Below are positions 30,861 through 38,949 of a stretch of DNA of 64,000 nt, one piece after another. Each line of letters starts with the position of its first letter. The first letter of the stretch is position 1. A program made the position numbers and the translations under genes. Source of the DNA: Mycobacteroides abscessus ATCC 19977 (GTDB lineage Bacteria; Actinomycetota; Actinomycetes; Mycobacteriales; Mycobacteriaceae). The notes under the pieces are model-generated. The model did not search any database. It saw only the letters and a program-made list of their open reading frames with translations, and was not told the origin of the DNA. The stretch lies in the NCBI RefSeq assembly GCF_000069185.1, contig NC_010397.1:1984001-2048000 (forward strand), in the 5' to 3' direction.

Positions 30861-30890
30861 CTGACGGTAGGCTGGGGCTGTTGTTATCAG
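30861..30890 (+). promoter_or_regulatory. Candidate promoter for yggT
   Basis: CTGACG, 18 bases, TATCAG. yggT is cut off from sepF by the inserted operon, so it needs a promoter of its own; this is the best match between the operator region and the yggT start. Confidence 0.35.
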
Positions 30891-30933
30891 AAGCCCGCGC
30901 GTGGTAGTTCACGCTTGGCCGGTGAGGGGTCCG

Positions 30934-31227
30934 TTGGCGCTGTTCTTTGAGATCATTGGTTACGCGCTTTTGCTCTTCTGTTTGCTGCTGTTTGCGCGCA
31001 TAGTGATCGAGACCATCCAGTCCATTAGCCGCGACTGGCATCCCAGGGGTGCCACGGTGGTGATTTTGGAGCTCATCTTCACCATCACCGACCCGCCTGT
31101 GCGGTTATTGCGTCGTCTCATTCCGCCGCTCTCGCTTGGTGCGGTGCGATTCGATTTGTCGATTACTTTGCTGCTTTTGGTCGGATTCTTTGGCATGAAG
31201 GTGGCGTTCGTGATGGCGGCTGGCTAA
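30934..31227 (+). CDS. yggT: YggT family membrane protein (Rv2146c-like)
   Basis: A 97-residue protein with two hydrophobic regions: FFEIIGYALLLFCLLLFARIV and, near the end, FDLSITLLLLVGFFGMKVAF, separated by the family motif ITDPPVRLLRRLIPPLSLG. The TTG at 30934 gives the length of Rv2146c (96 residues) and has GAGGGG just upstream; a GTG four codons earlier is also possible. In many Gram-positive bacteria yggT lies between sepF and divIVA. Confidence 0.85.
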   Translation: MALFFEIIGYALLLFCLLLFARIVIETIQSISRDWHPRGATVVILELIFTITDPPVRLLRRLIPPLSLGAVRFDLSITLLLLVGFFGMKVAFVMAAG

Positions 31228-31456
31228 GCCGTTAGCGACGCAGAATTTCGGTATTCAACTCACATCGATCTGGATACGAATGCGCGTCATATGCAAAGCC
31301 TCAGAGTATTTTTATGCACGTCAGAGGGATACTTAACGAGCTCTGCTGCGACCGGCGGGTCTGATGTGACAGGATGGACGCCAGTTACAGTGAGACCGCA
31401 CGTTCGTTTTACACTGCAATACGATTCCAGACGTCGAGACTTGATAGGGGCAGGCA

Positions 31457-32284
31457 ATGCCGCTTACACCAGCTGATGTACACAACGTCGCGTTCAGTAA
31501 GCCACCCATCGGTAAGCGTGGATACAACGAGGACGAAGTTGATGCCTTCCTCGACCTGGTGGAGAACGAGCTGGCCCGCCTGATCGAGGAGAACTCGGAT
31601 CTGCGTCAGCGGGTTCAAGAGCTTGACCAGGAGCTGGCCGAGGCCCGCAAGGGCGGCGGTGCCGCGCCGGTCTACGAGGCACCCAAGCCTGAGAAGAAGC
31701 CCGAGCCCGCTAAGCCGGAGCCCACTCCGGCGCCGGTGGTGGCGGCGGCTCCGGCCGGAGCCTCGACCGAGGAGCATCATGTGCGCGCGGCCAAGATTCT
31801 GGGTCTGGCACAGGACACCGCGGACCGGTTGACTGGTAACGCCAAGTCCGAGTCGGAAAAGATGCTCGCCGATGCTCGCGCAAACGCGGACCAGATTGTC
31901 AGCGAGGCGCGTGCCACCGCCGAAAAGACGGTCACTGAGGCGCGGACCAAGGCCGAGGCGCTACTGTCGGATGCTCAGACCCGTTCCGAGACCCAGCTGC
32001 GCCAGGCGCAGGAGAAGGCCGATGCCCTGCAATCCGACGCCGAGCGCAAGCACTCGGAGATCATGGGCACCATCAACCAGCAGCGCACGGTGCTGGAAGG
32101 GCGTCTGGAGCAGTTGCGTACATTCGAGCGCGAGTACCGCACCCGGCTCAAGACGTACCTCGAGTCTCAGCTTGAGGAGCTCGGCCAGCGCGGTTCCGCA
32201 GCGCCCGTCGACGCCGGTGCCTCGAATGAAAACGCATCCAAGGAAGCCGGTTTCGGCCAGTTCAACCGTGGGAACAACTACTGA
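31457..32284 (+). CDS. wag31: DivIVA-family polar growth protein Wag31
   Basis: A 275-residue coiled-coil scaffold that recruits cell-wall synthesis to the poles. The N-terminal DivIVA domain is [20 protein letters not shown] and [19 protein letters not shown], followed by a first coiled coil, a Pro/Ala/Lys-rich linker (about residues 65-105) and a long second coiled coil to about residue 245. In M. tuberculosis a threonine around residue 73 is phosphorylated by PknA/PknB; a linker threonine (EPTPAPVV) lies in the equivalent position. The 229-base gap upstream is A/T-rich for this genome and must hold promoter elements, but I cannot place them firmly. Confidence 0.96.
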   Translation: MPLTPADVHNVAFSKPPIGKRGYNEDEVDAFLDLVENELARLIEENSDLRQRVQELDQELAEARKGGGAAPVYEAPKPEKKPEPAKPEPTPAPVVAAAPAGASTEEHHVRAAKILGLAQDTADRLTGNAKSESEKMLADARANADQIVSEARATAEKTVTEARTKAEALLSDAQTRSETQLRQAQEKADALQSDAERKHSEIMGTINQQRTVLEGRLEQLRTFEREYRTRLKTYLESQLEELGQRGSAAPVDAGASNENASKEAGFGQFNRGNNY

Positions 32285-32329
32285 TCTAGATCGGTCTATG
32301 CTCGCGGCACGTATGAGGAGTGATTCGCG

Positions 32330-32794
32330 ATGCTGATCGTCGCATTGGTGTTGGCTGCCGTCGGTCTGGCGGCACTGGTGACCGCCGTGGTCACCAGCAA
32401 CGAGGTTCTTGCTTTCGTCTGTATTGCCGCGGCAGCCGTCGGTGTGGTGCTCATGATCATCGATGCCATCCGGGATCGGCATGCGGGCGCTCTTGATGCC
32501 GACGAGGAGTCGGACGAAGAAGCCGATGTGGACGCGAGTGAGTCCGACGATGCGGATTCTGATCTCGACGCCGACGCCGACGCCGATGCCGACGGGGACG
32601 TGAAAGCCGATGCGGCGGAAGCTGATCCGAGTGAGACGTCGGTGCTTCCGCAGGTGTCAGAGAAGTCGGCCCCCGCTGCCGCGGTGAGTCTCAAGGAGGC
32701 CGCGACGGCCGCTCATCACCATCCGTCTGCCGAAGAAACGTACGAGCAGTTCGATATCGATGATGAGGACGAAGACGAGCCGCACCGGCCTTGA
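32330..32794 (+). CDS. Small membrane protein with acidic tail (Rv2144c-like)
   Basis: 154 residues: two transmembrane helices close together (LIVALVLAAVGLAALVTAVV and EVLAFVCIAAAAVGVVLMII), then a highly acidic, low-complexity cytoplasmic tail with alternating Asp/Ala (DLDADADADADGDV) and an end EQFDIDDEDEDEP. Position after wag31 matches Rv2144c. Function is unknown. Its stop overlaps the putative TTG start of the next gene. Confidence 0.75.
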   Translation: MLIVALVLAAVGLAALVTAVVTSNEVLAFVCIAAAAVGVVLMIIDAIRDRHAGALDADEESDEEADVDASESDDADSDLDADADADADGDVKADAAEADPSETSVLPQVSEKSAPAAAVSLKEAATAAHHHPSAEETYEQFDIDDEDEDEPHRP

Positions 32795-33405
32795 CGGCGA
32801 AGCCTCCGATGTCGCGTAGTGCAGTCCTGAGCCTGGCCGCCGTCGCGGCGCTCGCCCCATCTGCTTGCCATTCCGCGGATTCGGTCGCAGGGGACCGGCC
32901 GAATGCCACCATCGTCTTGGTGACGGCTCAGACGACGGTGCCCCCGCCGTCCACCCCCAGCACGCTCGGCGAGGAGCCGGATGGGGGCGCTTTGTCGGCT
33001 CCGGTCAGCCCGTTCGATACTTCCTCTCTTGCCGTCATCCGGTTGGATCCTTCGCTACTGCGCGCCGTCCAGGACGCTGCCAACAGTGCGGCGGCCGACG
33101 GGGTAACCCTTCTGATCACGTCGGGCTGGCGTTCCCGGGCTTTTCAGCAGCAGTTGCTCGACGATGCGGTACAGACGTATGGAAGCCTGGCGGTCGCCCG
33201 GCAGTGGGTGGCCACCCCGGATGAGTCGCATCATGTGTCGGGCAAGGCTGTCGACATAGGTCCGGCAGCCGCGTATGGCTGGATGTTGGCGCACAGCACG
33301 CAATTCGGCTTGTGCCAGGTCTTTGCCAACGAGAAGTGGCACTACGAACTCACCGCGGATGCCGAGGGGCAATGTCCACCGTTGCGTACCAACGCAGCAG
33401 GCTAG
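32791..33405 (+). CDS. M15-family D-alanyl-D-alanine carboxypeptidase (VanY-like), secreted
   Basis: A zinc peptidase acting on the D-Ala-D-Ala end of peptidoglycan stems. Motifs: TSGWRSRAFQQQLLDDA, SHHVSGKAVDIG (zinc His and Asp) and NEKWHYEL (catalytic Glu and zinc His). A signal peptide ends at a cysteine in APSACHS, a weak lipobox, so it may be a lipoprotein. The TTG at 32791 overlaps the previous stop; the ATG at 32809 (MSRSAVLSL) is an equally good start and neither has a strong Shine-Dalgarno. At about 200 residues it is a minimal, single-domain enzyme. Confidence 0.85.
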   Translation: MTAKPPMSRSAVLSLAAVAALAPSACHSADSVAGDRPNATIVLVTAQTTVPPPSTPSTLGEEPDGGALSAPVSPFDTSSLAVIRLDPSLLRAVQDAANSAAADGVTLLITSGWRSRAFQQQLLDDAVQTYGSLAVARQWVATPDESHHVSGKAVDIGPAAAYGWMLAHSTQFGLCQVFANEKWHYELTADAEGQCPPLRTNAAG

Positions 33406-33417
33406 CCAGACACGCTT

Positions 33418-34392
33418 CTACTTCGGGCCGGCGGCGGCCTTGGCGAGCTGACCTGAGATGGATTCGAGTGCCTGGGTGAGGCTTTGGAAGGGGATCTCGG
33501 GGTTGCGTTCGTGGTAGATCGCGGTGACGATGATCGGCAAAGTGACCATCGCTTCAGGGTATTTTGCGATATCGATGAGAGCCGTGGCGTCCTGGGCGGG
33601 GACGCCCTGGTCATAGAGTCGGTTCGCTTGCTCGTGTAAGTCCGACCAGAACGCGATGCCGCGATCGATGGCCGCGTCGACCTCGGCATCGACGAGCAAT
33701 GGACCGTGCCCGGGCACAACGATTTTGGCGCCGAAAGCGCGGATGCGCTCCAACGCCACGATCCAGTTGGGGATAGAACCCGACCAGACAACCTTCACGA
33801 TTCCGCGAGTCAGCAGGTCGCCGGAGAAGAGCACCCTGTGTTCGGGGAGGAAGGCTACTGCGTCGCCGACGGTGTGGGCCGGACCGAGCTCATGCAGTTC
33901 TACATCGAGTTTGCCCACCCGAAGCGCCCGCTCGCCGGAGAACGTGGTGTCCGCGGGGCGAACGCGCACTTCATTGAAGTGGAAGGGCTTGGCGAGTGGC
34001 GCCAACACGTGCATGTTCGATGCGGGGTCGGAGCTGCCGCCAAGGAGTTCGGCGGTCAGGTCCGCGTGCTCCTGCACCATGAGTGCGCGCGCGGCTTCGG
34101 TGGTGATGATCTCGACATCGTCGGCGAATACCTGATTGCCGAAGAAGTGGTCGCCGTCAGTGTGGGTGTTGAACACATATCGCACCGGGGCGGTGGCCGT
34201 GTGCCGGCCGAACTCATCAAGCATCTCCCGTGCGTGCCGCACGTCGTAAAGCGTATCTACGACCAGTGATTCGTCATCGCTGACCACCAGGCCCGCGTTG
34301 GCCAGTCCGAAACCCTCGTCACCAGAGAGGAAAACGTGTGCGCCGCCGCCGAGCGGGACGAGCCCCTTCTGGAACGCGAAATCTTGTGCCAT
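33418..34392 (-). CDS. Metallo-beta-lactamase-fold hydrolase
   Basis: A 324-residue MBL-fold enzyme of unknown substrate. Metal ligands: FNTHTDGDHFFGN near residue 78, GPAHTVGDAVAF near 170, FSGDLL near 190 and VVPGHGPLL near 227. The first motif reads HxDxDH rather than the usual HxHxDH, so the second zinc ligand is an aspartate. The gene ends at an intergenic gap of only 12 bases from the convergent M15 gene and starts right after the CMD gene, so the two form an operon controlled by the divergent TetR protein. Confidence 0.82.
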   Translation of the reverse strand: MAQDFAFQKGLVPLGGGAHVFLSGDEGFGLANAGLVVSDDESLVVDTLYDVRHAREMLDEFGRHTATAPVRYVFNTHTDGDHFFGNQVFADDVEIITTEAARALMVQEHADLTAELLGGSSDPASNMHVLAPLAKPFHFNEVRVRPADTTFSGERALRVGKLDVELHELGPAHTVGDAVAFLPEHRVLFSGDLLTRGIVKVVWSGSIPNWIVALERIRAFGAKIVVPGHGPLLVDAEVDAAIDRGIAFWSDLHEQANRLYDQGVPAQDATALIDIAKYPEAMVTLPIIVTAIYHERNPEIPFQSLTQALESISGQLAKAAAGPK

Positions 34393-34393
34393 G

Positions 34394-34957
34394 TCAGTTC
34401 TGCCCTTCGTCTGTGCGCAGTTTGTTCGTAGCGCTGGTGAGGATGTCTCGCGTCTCGCCCTCTCCCTCGGGGCCGATGCCCAGTGTCTTGAGGAAGAGTG
34501 CTGTCATCACGTAATGCCCAGTGAGCAGTATGATTTCGGCGATTTCGTTGTCTGAGTAGAACTTCTGGATCACGGCGGTGTCTGCGGGCGCGTTGGTGAT
34601 CCCGGCGACTAGGTCGCCGACGAAACCGATCAGCGCGTCGAGGCGCTCGTCGCCGAATGAATCTGCTCCAGACACCACGGCGTCGATCACCTCGGCCGGC
34701 ACCCCCACGCGCTGCGCCTCCGGGGCATGGTGGTGGATCTCGTACTGCGCGTTCGTAATCGCGCCGACACGCAAGATGACCAATTCCCTGGTCTCCGGTG
34801 CCAGCCCGCCATCTCTGAAGGAGAGGCCCAATGCGAGATAGGGCTTGGCGCTATTTCTCGTCATCACCAGGCCCCGGGTCAGATTGGCCGGGAACAGATC
34901 GAATGCTTCCCGTTGGGTGGGGTTCAAATCGGCCACGGTGGGCAGAACGACGCTCAT
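34394..34957 (-). CDS. Carboxymuconolactone decarboxylase (CMD)-like protein
   Basis: A 187-residue helical protein: LAPETRELVILRVGAITNAQYEIHH and the second half NEIAEIILLTGHYVMTALFL are typical of the CMD/AhpD-like family. The CxxC of peroxide-reducing AhpD is absent (residues are QYEIHHHA), so alkylhydroperoxidase activity is unlikely. ATG at 34957 chosen because of GAAGGGGAAACC before it. First gene of the operon with the MBL hydrolase; divergent from the TetR gene. Confidence 0.8.
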   Translation of the reverse strand: MSVVLPTVADLNPTQREAFDLFPANLTRGLVMTRNSAKPYLALGLSFRDGGLAPETRELVILRVGAITNAQYEIHHHAPEAQRVGVPAEVIDAVVSGADSFGDERLDALIGFVGDLVAGITNAPADTAVIQKFYSDNEIAEIILLTGHYVMTALFLKTLGIGPEGEGETRDILTSATNKLRTDEGQN

Positions 34958-35030
34958 GGTTTCCCCTTCCTGGGCGGCCTGGCGGCAACAGTAATTCGTA
35001 AGAAACGGCCCGTATCTTGCGTGGTTCGAT

Positions 35031-35050
35031 CGTATCACGAGTAAGATACG
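35031..35050. promoter_or_regulatory. Candidate TetR operator (CGTATC-N8-GATACG)
   Basis: A 20-bp inverted repeat ends 4 bases before the TetR start codon; another CGTATCTT half-site at 35011-35018 pairs with AAGATACG at 35043-35050. The TetR -10 (TAAGAT, 35042-35047) lies inside it, 7 bases before the GTG, so the transcript would be leaderless and autorepressed. Confidence 0.55.
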
Positions 35051-35054
35051 CAAC

Positions 35055-35681
35055 GTGTCTAACGGAGGCTTGAAGGGAAGTGTGGCCGCGCCACGGGCGG
35101 ACGTGGGCACGCGGCGGCGCGACGACGCGCTGATGTCAGCCATCCGCGATGCGACGTACGCGGAGCTGCAGGACCACGGCTATGCCGGGGTCACTTTCGA
35201 GGGTGTGGCCCGCCGTGCCAAGACCAGCAAGCCGGTGCTGTACCGACGCTACCGATCTCGCGCGCACATGGTCGCCGACGCGCTGCCGACGCTGCGATAT
35301 CCACCCACGCGGCTCGCATCGGCCACCTCTCTGCGTGAAGACGTGTTGGCACTGTTGGGGGCCTTACTCCGGGAGCTGCACCGGATCGGGGTCGGCAATT
35401 ACCGCTGCCTATTGGCCGAGGCCGACGACGGGTTGGCCGACGATATGACGACGGCAATCGCCGGATGGGTCGATCAAACGGTCCTGAGGGCCCTGGCCGA
35501 TGCCCGCGAGCGCGGCGAGATCGGTCCGGAGGACATCCCGTTGCCCGTTGCGACGAGCATCCTCGCGCTCATGCGTCACGAGCTGTTCTTCACCCGCAAG
35601 CCTTTTGGCGAGAGCAAGCTCGCGGAATTGTTCGACACCGTCTATCTGCCACTGATCAATCTGACATCGCGCGGCGGATAG
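35055..35681 (+). CDS. TetR-family transcriptional regulator
   Basis: 208 residues with an N-terminal helix-turn-helix: DALMSAIRDATYAELQDHGY, VTFEGVARRAKTSKPVLYRR YRSRAHM region (residues about 24-75), and a C-terminal ligand-binding domain of the TetR_C_16/AefR kind (LLAEADDGLADDMTTAI, RHELFFTRKPF). Divergent from the CMD/MBL operon, which it probably represses together with itself. Its last 26 bases overlap the convergent LacI-family gene. Confidence 0.9.
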   Translation: MSNGGLKGSVAAPRADVGTRRRDDALMSAIRDATYAELQDHGYAGVTFEGVARRAKTSKPVLYRRYRSRAHMVADALPTLRYPPTRLASATSLREDVLALLGALLRELHRIGVGNYRCLLAEADDGLADDMTTAIAGWVDQTVLRALADARERGEIGPEDIPLPVATSILALMRHELFFTRKPFGESKLAELFDTVYLPLINLTSRGG

Positions 35682-36687
35682 CGGGCGGAGATGAAACGCC
35701 GGCTATTTTTAGCCGCGCTTGATGAGTTCTCCGGTCGTTCGCAGAGGCCCGCCCTGCGATGATGTCGTGTAGGAATGTCACGGCTTGGTGTCCGAACTCG
35801 CGGGGGCGCAGGTCCACGGCGTGGATGTCGGGGTTGGTGAGCTCTGTCGCAGGATCGCCGACAAGGGTCCCGAGATGAAAGTTGCTCCCGACTTCGTGGC
35901 CCAGGGACTGTAAGACGGGGAGTGATCGAGCGGCTAGGCCTTGCGCTCCGACCACCAGAGCATCGATTCCCTGGTGCTCCACTATTCCCCGGATGGCTTG
36001 CGCCAGTTCAACATCGGTGGGTGTCGCGGAAAGGCGCGTCGCCAGCGGGACGACACCGGCCTTTGCGCACCACTCCTGGTATCCCCGCGAAACATCGAAG
36101 ACATACGATGAATCGGCCCCCTGGTCGAGAGCCGCCAGGGCGGGACGCTTGCCGCCGGCGGCCCGGATCGCATCGAGTAACAAGGTGACCATTCGGTAGT
36201 GGTCGATTTCAATCTCGGCCGCATGGTGGGAAACATCTTTATCCAAGATGCGCCCCACCGTCACGATGGGGACGTTTGAAGTAAGCAACGACTCGAGTGC
36301 GGCGTCCCCCGGGACGGGATCAACGGCGATGATTCCGTCTACTTGCGGTGGGCGGCTGCGGTTTTCGCCGGTTAGATGGCGGCCTATGAGCGTCAGGTCG
36401 AGGCCCAAAGCTGCCGATTCGTCTGCGGCGCCGAATGCTAACTCCATGTAGAACGATAGATTGCGCACGTCTCCGGGGATGTAGAGGCCGAGGGCGCCGG
36501 TCTCGTTGCGTCGCAACAAACGCGCCGCCCTGTTTGAGACATAGCCCATCCGCTCCGCGACGAGGCGAGTCTTCTCCCGTGTTGCCTCCGAAACCCGGCC
36601 TGAGCCGCCGAGGGCATCGGCGACCGTCGTCTTGGATAACCCCATTTCCCGCGCTATGTCCACGATGGTTACCGGAGCGCGAGGCAT
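35656..36687 (-). CDS. LacI-family transcriptional regulator
   Basis: A 343-residue repressor: N-terminal LacI helix-turn-helix (VTIVDIAREMGLSKTTVADAL), hinge helix (GYVSNRAARLLRR) and a periplasmic-binding-protein-like effector domain with VDGIIAVDPVPGD, IVTVGRILD and the FGHQAVTFLHDI end. Divergent from the amidase-permease-deiminase operon, where a palindrome with a central CG, as LacI proteins prefer, covers the transcription start. A second imperfect palindrome (GCATAC-N6-GTATGC, 36684-36701) overlaps its own start codon and could mediate autoregulation. Effector unknown. Confidence 0.92.
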   Translation of the reverse strand: MPRAPVTIVDIAREMGLSKTTVADALGGSGRVSEATREKTRLVAERMGYVSNRAARLLRRNETGALGLYIPGDVRNLSFYMELAFGAADESAALGLDLTLIGRHLTGENRSRPPQVDGIIAVDPVPGDAALESLLTSNVPIVTVGRILDKDVSHHAAEIEIDHYRMVTLLLDAIRAAGGKRPALAALDQGADSSYVFDVSRGYQEWCAKAGVVPLATRLSATPTDVELAQAIRGIVEHQGIDALVVGAQGLAARSLPVLQSLGHEVGSNFHLGTLVGDPATELTNPDIHAVDLRPREFGHQAVTFLHDIIAGRASANDRRTHQARLKIAGVSSPPAIRRAMSD

Positions 36688-36786
36688 ACCTCAGTGTATG
36701 CGTTTGAGGCCAATCAGTACCCGGTGACTGAACTGGAACCGGTGCGCTTGTCCGGTGCCCGTGCCACGTAGGCGTTGGCACAAGCC

Positions 36787-36815
36787 TTGACCGGAAACGT
36801 GATGTACCGCATACT
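36787..36815 (+). promoter_or_regulatory. Promoter of the amidase operon
   Basis: TTGACC (36787-36792), a 17-base spacer and CATACT (36810-36815) form one of the best housekeeping-type promoters in the window. The predicted start site, near 36822, touches the large palindrome that follows. Confidence 0.65.
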
Positions 36816-36822
36816 TTCGACA

Positions 36823-36852
36823 ACCCGGTGCCGGAACGTTCCGGCATCGGGT
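36823..36852. promoter_or_regulatory. 30-bp palindromic operator, likely for the LacI regulator
   Basis: The core TGCCGGAACGTTCCGGCA (36829-36846) is a perfect 18-bp palindrome with a central CG; extended to 15-base arms it has a single mismatched pair. It lies immediately downstream of the -10 box, so a bound repressor would block initiation. Confidence 0.7.
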
Positions 36853-36892
36853 GTGAGACGCGGCGCGTACCTCATATCGGGAGGAAAGATCC

Positions 36893-36958
36893 ATGACCTT
36901 GGCTTGGCTTCTCGCTGACGGTCATGCGGCCGGCTGCGGAACGGGCATGAATCGATGA
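36893..36958 (+). CDS. Small leader ORF 1 of the amidase operon
   Basis: A 21-codon ORF (MTLAWLLADGHAAGCGTGMN plus Arg) with a near-ideal Shine-Dalgarno, CGGGAGGAAAG, 5 bases before its ATG. It lies between the operator and the amidase gene. No family recognised. The strong ribosome site and the coupled second ORF argue that it is translated, possibly as a regulatory leader. Confidence 0.4.
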   Translation: MTLAWLLADGHAAGCGTGMNR

Positions 36959-37041
36959 ACAGCCCGGATCGCTGCGGGAACTGGGGATGGACGTCATCCC
37001 GGTCAGACACCGCCGAAGCTATACCGCCCCACATACATTGA
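36955..37041 (+). CDS. Small leader ORF 2 of the amidase operon
   Basis: A 28-codon ORF beginning in an ATGA overlap with leader ORF 1 and ending at TGA 12 bases before the amidase ATG. It starts MNSPDRCGNWGWTSSRS and ends IPPHIH. No family recognised. Its stop codon is part of the TGAGGAA Shine-Dalgarno of the amidase gene, so termination here could assist amidase initiation. Confidence 0.35.
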   Translation: MNSPDRCGNWGWTSSRSDTAEAIPPHIH

Positions 37042-37052
37042 GGAACCACACA

Positions 37053-38858
37053 ATGAACTACTCCGGATTCACCGCACAGCCCACTTCCTCGACACGGCGC
37101 CCTGACGCTGCCCGTAACGCGGGGGAGTGCCGCGGAAGACCGCTCTTTGAGGTGGTTGAGGCCTCGATTGCCGAGCTTCGCGCCGCACTGGAGTCGGGTG
37201 AGACGAGCAGTGCCGAACTCACCCGCGCGTATCTGGAGCGCATCGATGCGTATGACAAGAGCGGTCCGACGCTGAATGCGCTGGTGGTGATAAACCCAGA
37301 CGCGATGCTCGAAGCTCGCGCATCCGACGCGCGCCGCGGCCGCGGTGAACTGCTCGGTCCTCTGGACGGCATCCCGTATACGGCCAAGGACAGCTATCTG
37401 GTGAAAGGCCTCACCGCTGCCGCTGGCTCGCCCGCTTTTGAACACCTTGTCGCGCAACGAGATGCGTTCACGATCGAGCGGCTGCGTGCCGGTGGCGCGG
37501 TATTGATCGGGCTGACAAATATGCCGCCGATGGCGAACGGTGGCATGCAGCGGGGAGTGTATGGGCGCGCGGAGAGTCCTTACAACGGTGATTTCTTAAC
37601 GGCGGCGTTTGGTTCCGGTTCATCCAACGGTTCTGGCACTGCCACCGCTGCCAGCTTCGCGGCGTTCGGGCTCGGTGAAGAGACCTGGTCGAGTGGCCGT
37701 TCGCCGGCTTCGAACAACGCTCTTTGTGCCTACACTCCGTCGCGCGGCGTGATTTCAGTGCGTGGTAATTGGCCGCTGGTCCCCACCATGGACGTGGTGG
37801 TGCCGCATACGCGTTCCATGGCCGACATGTTCGAGGTGCTCGATGTGATTGTCGCCGACGATGCTGAAACACGCGGTGACTTCTGGCGCATGCAATCGTG
37901 GGTCGAGATTCCCGCCGCATCCACTGTGCGACCGGCGTCCTACCCGACGCTTGCCCCCGCGAGTGCGGCGAAAGCCCGTGCGGCTTTGAGGGGCAAGCGG
38001 TTTGGGGTGCCGCGCATGTATGTCAACGCTGACCCTGAGGCTGGCACGGGCGAAAGCCCTGGCATCGGCGGGTCCACGGGGCAGCCCATCGTCACGCGGT
38101 CGTCCGTGATGGATCTTTGGCGTGTTGCCAAGCTGGATTTGGAAAGGGCAGGGGCTGAGGTGATTCTGGTCGATTTTCCCGTGGTGTCGAACTACGAAGG
38201 AGACAGGCCCGGGGCACCGACGATCGGCACACGTGGACTGGTGTCCCCGGAATTCCTTCGTACCGAGACCGGACTGCTGGCAGCCTGGTCGTGGGATGAC
38301 TTTCTGCGGGCCAACGACGACCCGGCCCTGAACCGTCTTGCGGACGTGAATGGAGAGATGATCTCTCCTCATCCGGCAGGGGCGTTGCCAGATCGCTATG
38401 CCGGATTTGACGATGACATCGCTGAATACCCAGCGTGCATTCGGGAAAATGCTGTCTCCGGGCTGGGCGCGATCCCGCACCTTCCGGAGGGTCTGCGAGG
38501 ACTGGAGGAGACCCGCCGTCTCGATCTGGAGGAGTGGATGGACGGACACCGGCTGGATGCCGTGATATTCCCGGCCTCCGCCGATGTGGGGGCTGCGGAT
38601 ATGGACGTTGACCAGGAGTCGGCTGATAGGGGATGGCGTAACGGGGTCTGGGTGGCCAACGGCAATCTCGTACCGCGTCACTTGGGCATCCCGACCGTGA
38701 CCGTTCCGATGGGCACTATGTCGGATATCGGCATGCCTGTCGGGCTCACTTTCGCAGGGCGCAGCTACGACGACGCTGCTCTGCTCACCTTGGCTGCGGC
38801 GTTTGAAGCAACCGGGATGCGCCGAACCGTGCCTCCGCGCACCCCGCGGCTTGGCTAA
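37053..38858 (+). CDS. Amidase-signature family hydrolase
   Basis: A 601-residue amidohydrolase of the AS family. N-terminal helix SIAELRAALESGETSSAELT, catalytic lysine in GIPYTAKDSY (near residue 120), then the Ser-cisSer region: GSGSSNGSGTATAASFAAFG near residue 195 and EETWSSGRSPAS near 213, where the second Ser aligns with the usual GGSIR nucleophile. The local sequence is divergent (W-S-S-G in place of T-G-G-S), so substrate preference is likely unusual. The C-terminal part has HLGIPTVTVPMG and GMPVGLTFAGRSY. First full-length gene of the operon with the permease and deiminase. Confidence 0.85.
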   Translation: MNYSGFTAQPTSSTRRPDAARNAGECRGRPLFEVVEASIAELRAALESGETSSAELTRAYLERIDAYDKSGPTLNALVVINPDAMLEARASDARRGRGELLGPLDGIPYTAKDSYLVKGLTAAAGSPAFEHLVAQRDAFTIERLRAGGAVLIGLTNMPPMANGGMQRGVYGRAESPYNGDFLTAAFGSGSSNGSGTATAASFAAFGLGEETWSSGRSPASNNALCAYTPSRGVISVRGNWPLVPTMDVVVPHTRSMADMFEVLDVIVADDAETRGDFWRMQSWVEIPAASTVRPASYPTLAPASAAKARAALRGKRFGVPRMYVNADPEAGTGESPGIGGSTGQPIVTRSSVMDLWRVAKLDLERAGAEVILVDFPVVSNYEGDRPGAPTIGTRGLVSPEFLRTETGLLAAWSWDDFLRANDDPALNRLADVNGEMISPHPAGALPDRYAGFDDDIAEYPACIRENAVSGLGAIPHLPEGLRGLEETRRLDLEEWMDGHRLDAVIFPASADVGAADMDVDQESADRGWRNGVWVANGNLVPRHLGIPTVTVPMGTMSDIGMPVGLTFAGRSYDDAALLTLAAAFEATGMRRTVPPRTPRLG

Positions 38859-38865
38859 GTACTGG

Positions 38866-38892
38866 GCGGGGGCAGGTAGCACCTGCCCCCGC
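38866..38892 (+). terminator. 12-bp hairpin after the amidase gene
   Basis: GCGGGGGCAGGT (38866-38877) pairs perfectly with ACCTGCCCCCGC (38881-38892) around a 3-base loop. No T run follows, so it may be an attenuator, an mRNA-stabilising hairpin or an incomplete terminator rather than a full stop. Confidence 0.45.
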
Positions 38893-38949
38893 TCGTGTGG
38901 AGGTGCGGAACTACCCGACTCGCTCTTTCAACCCTGGAAGGGAATTTCC

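Noticed and set aside
38866..38892. Full transcription terminator between amidase and permease
   Set aside because: No T run follows and the coupled leader ORF and permease continue on the same strand, so a complete stop is not supported.
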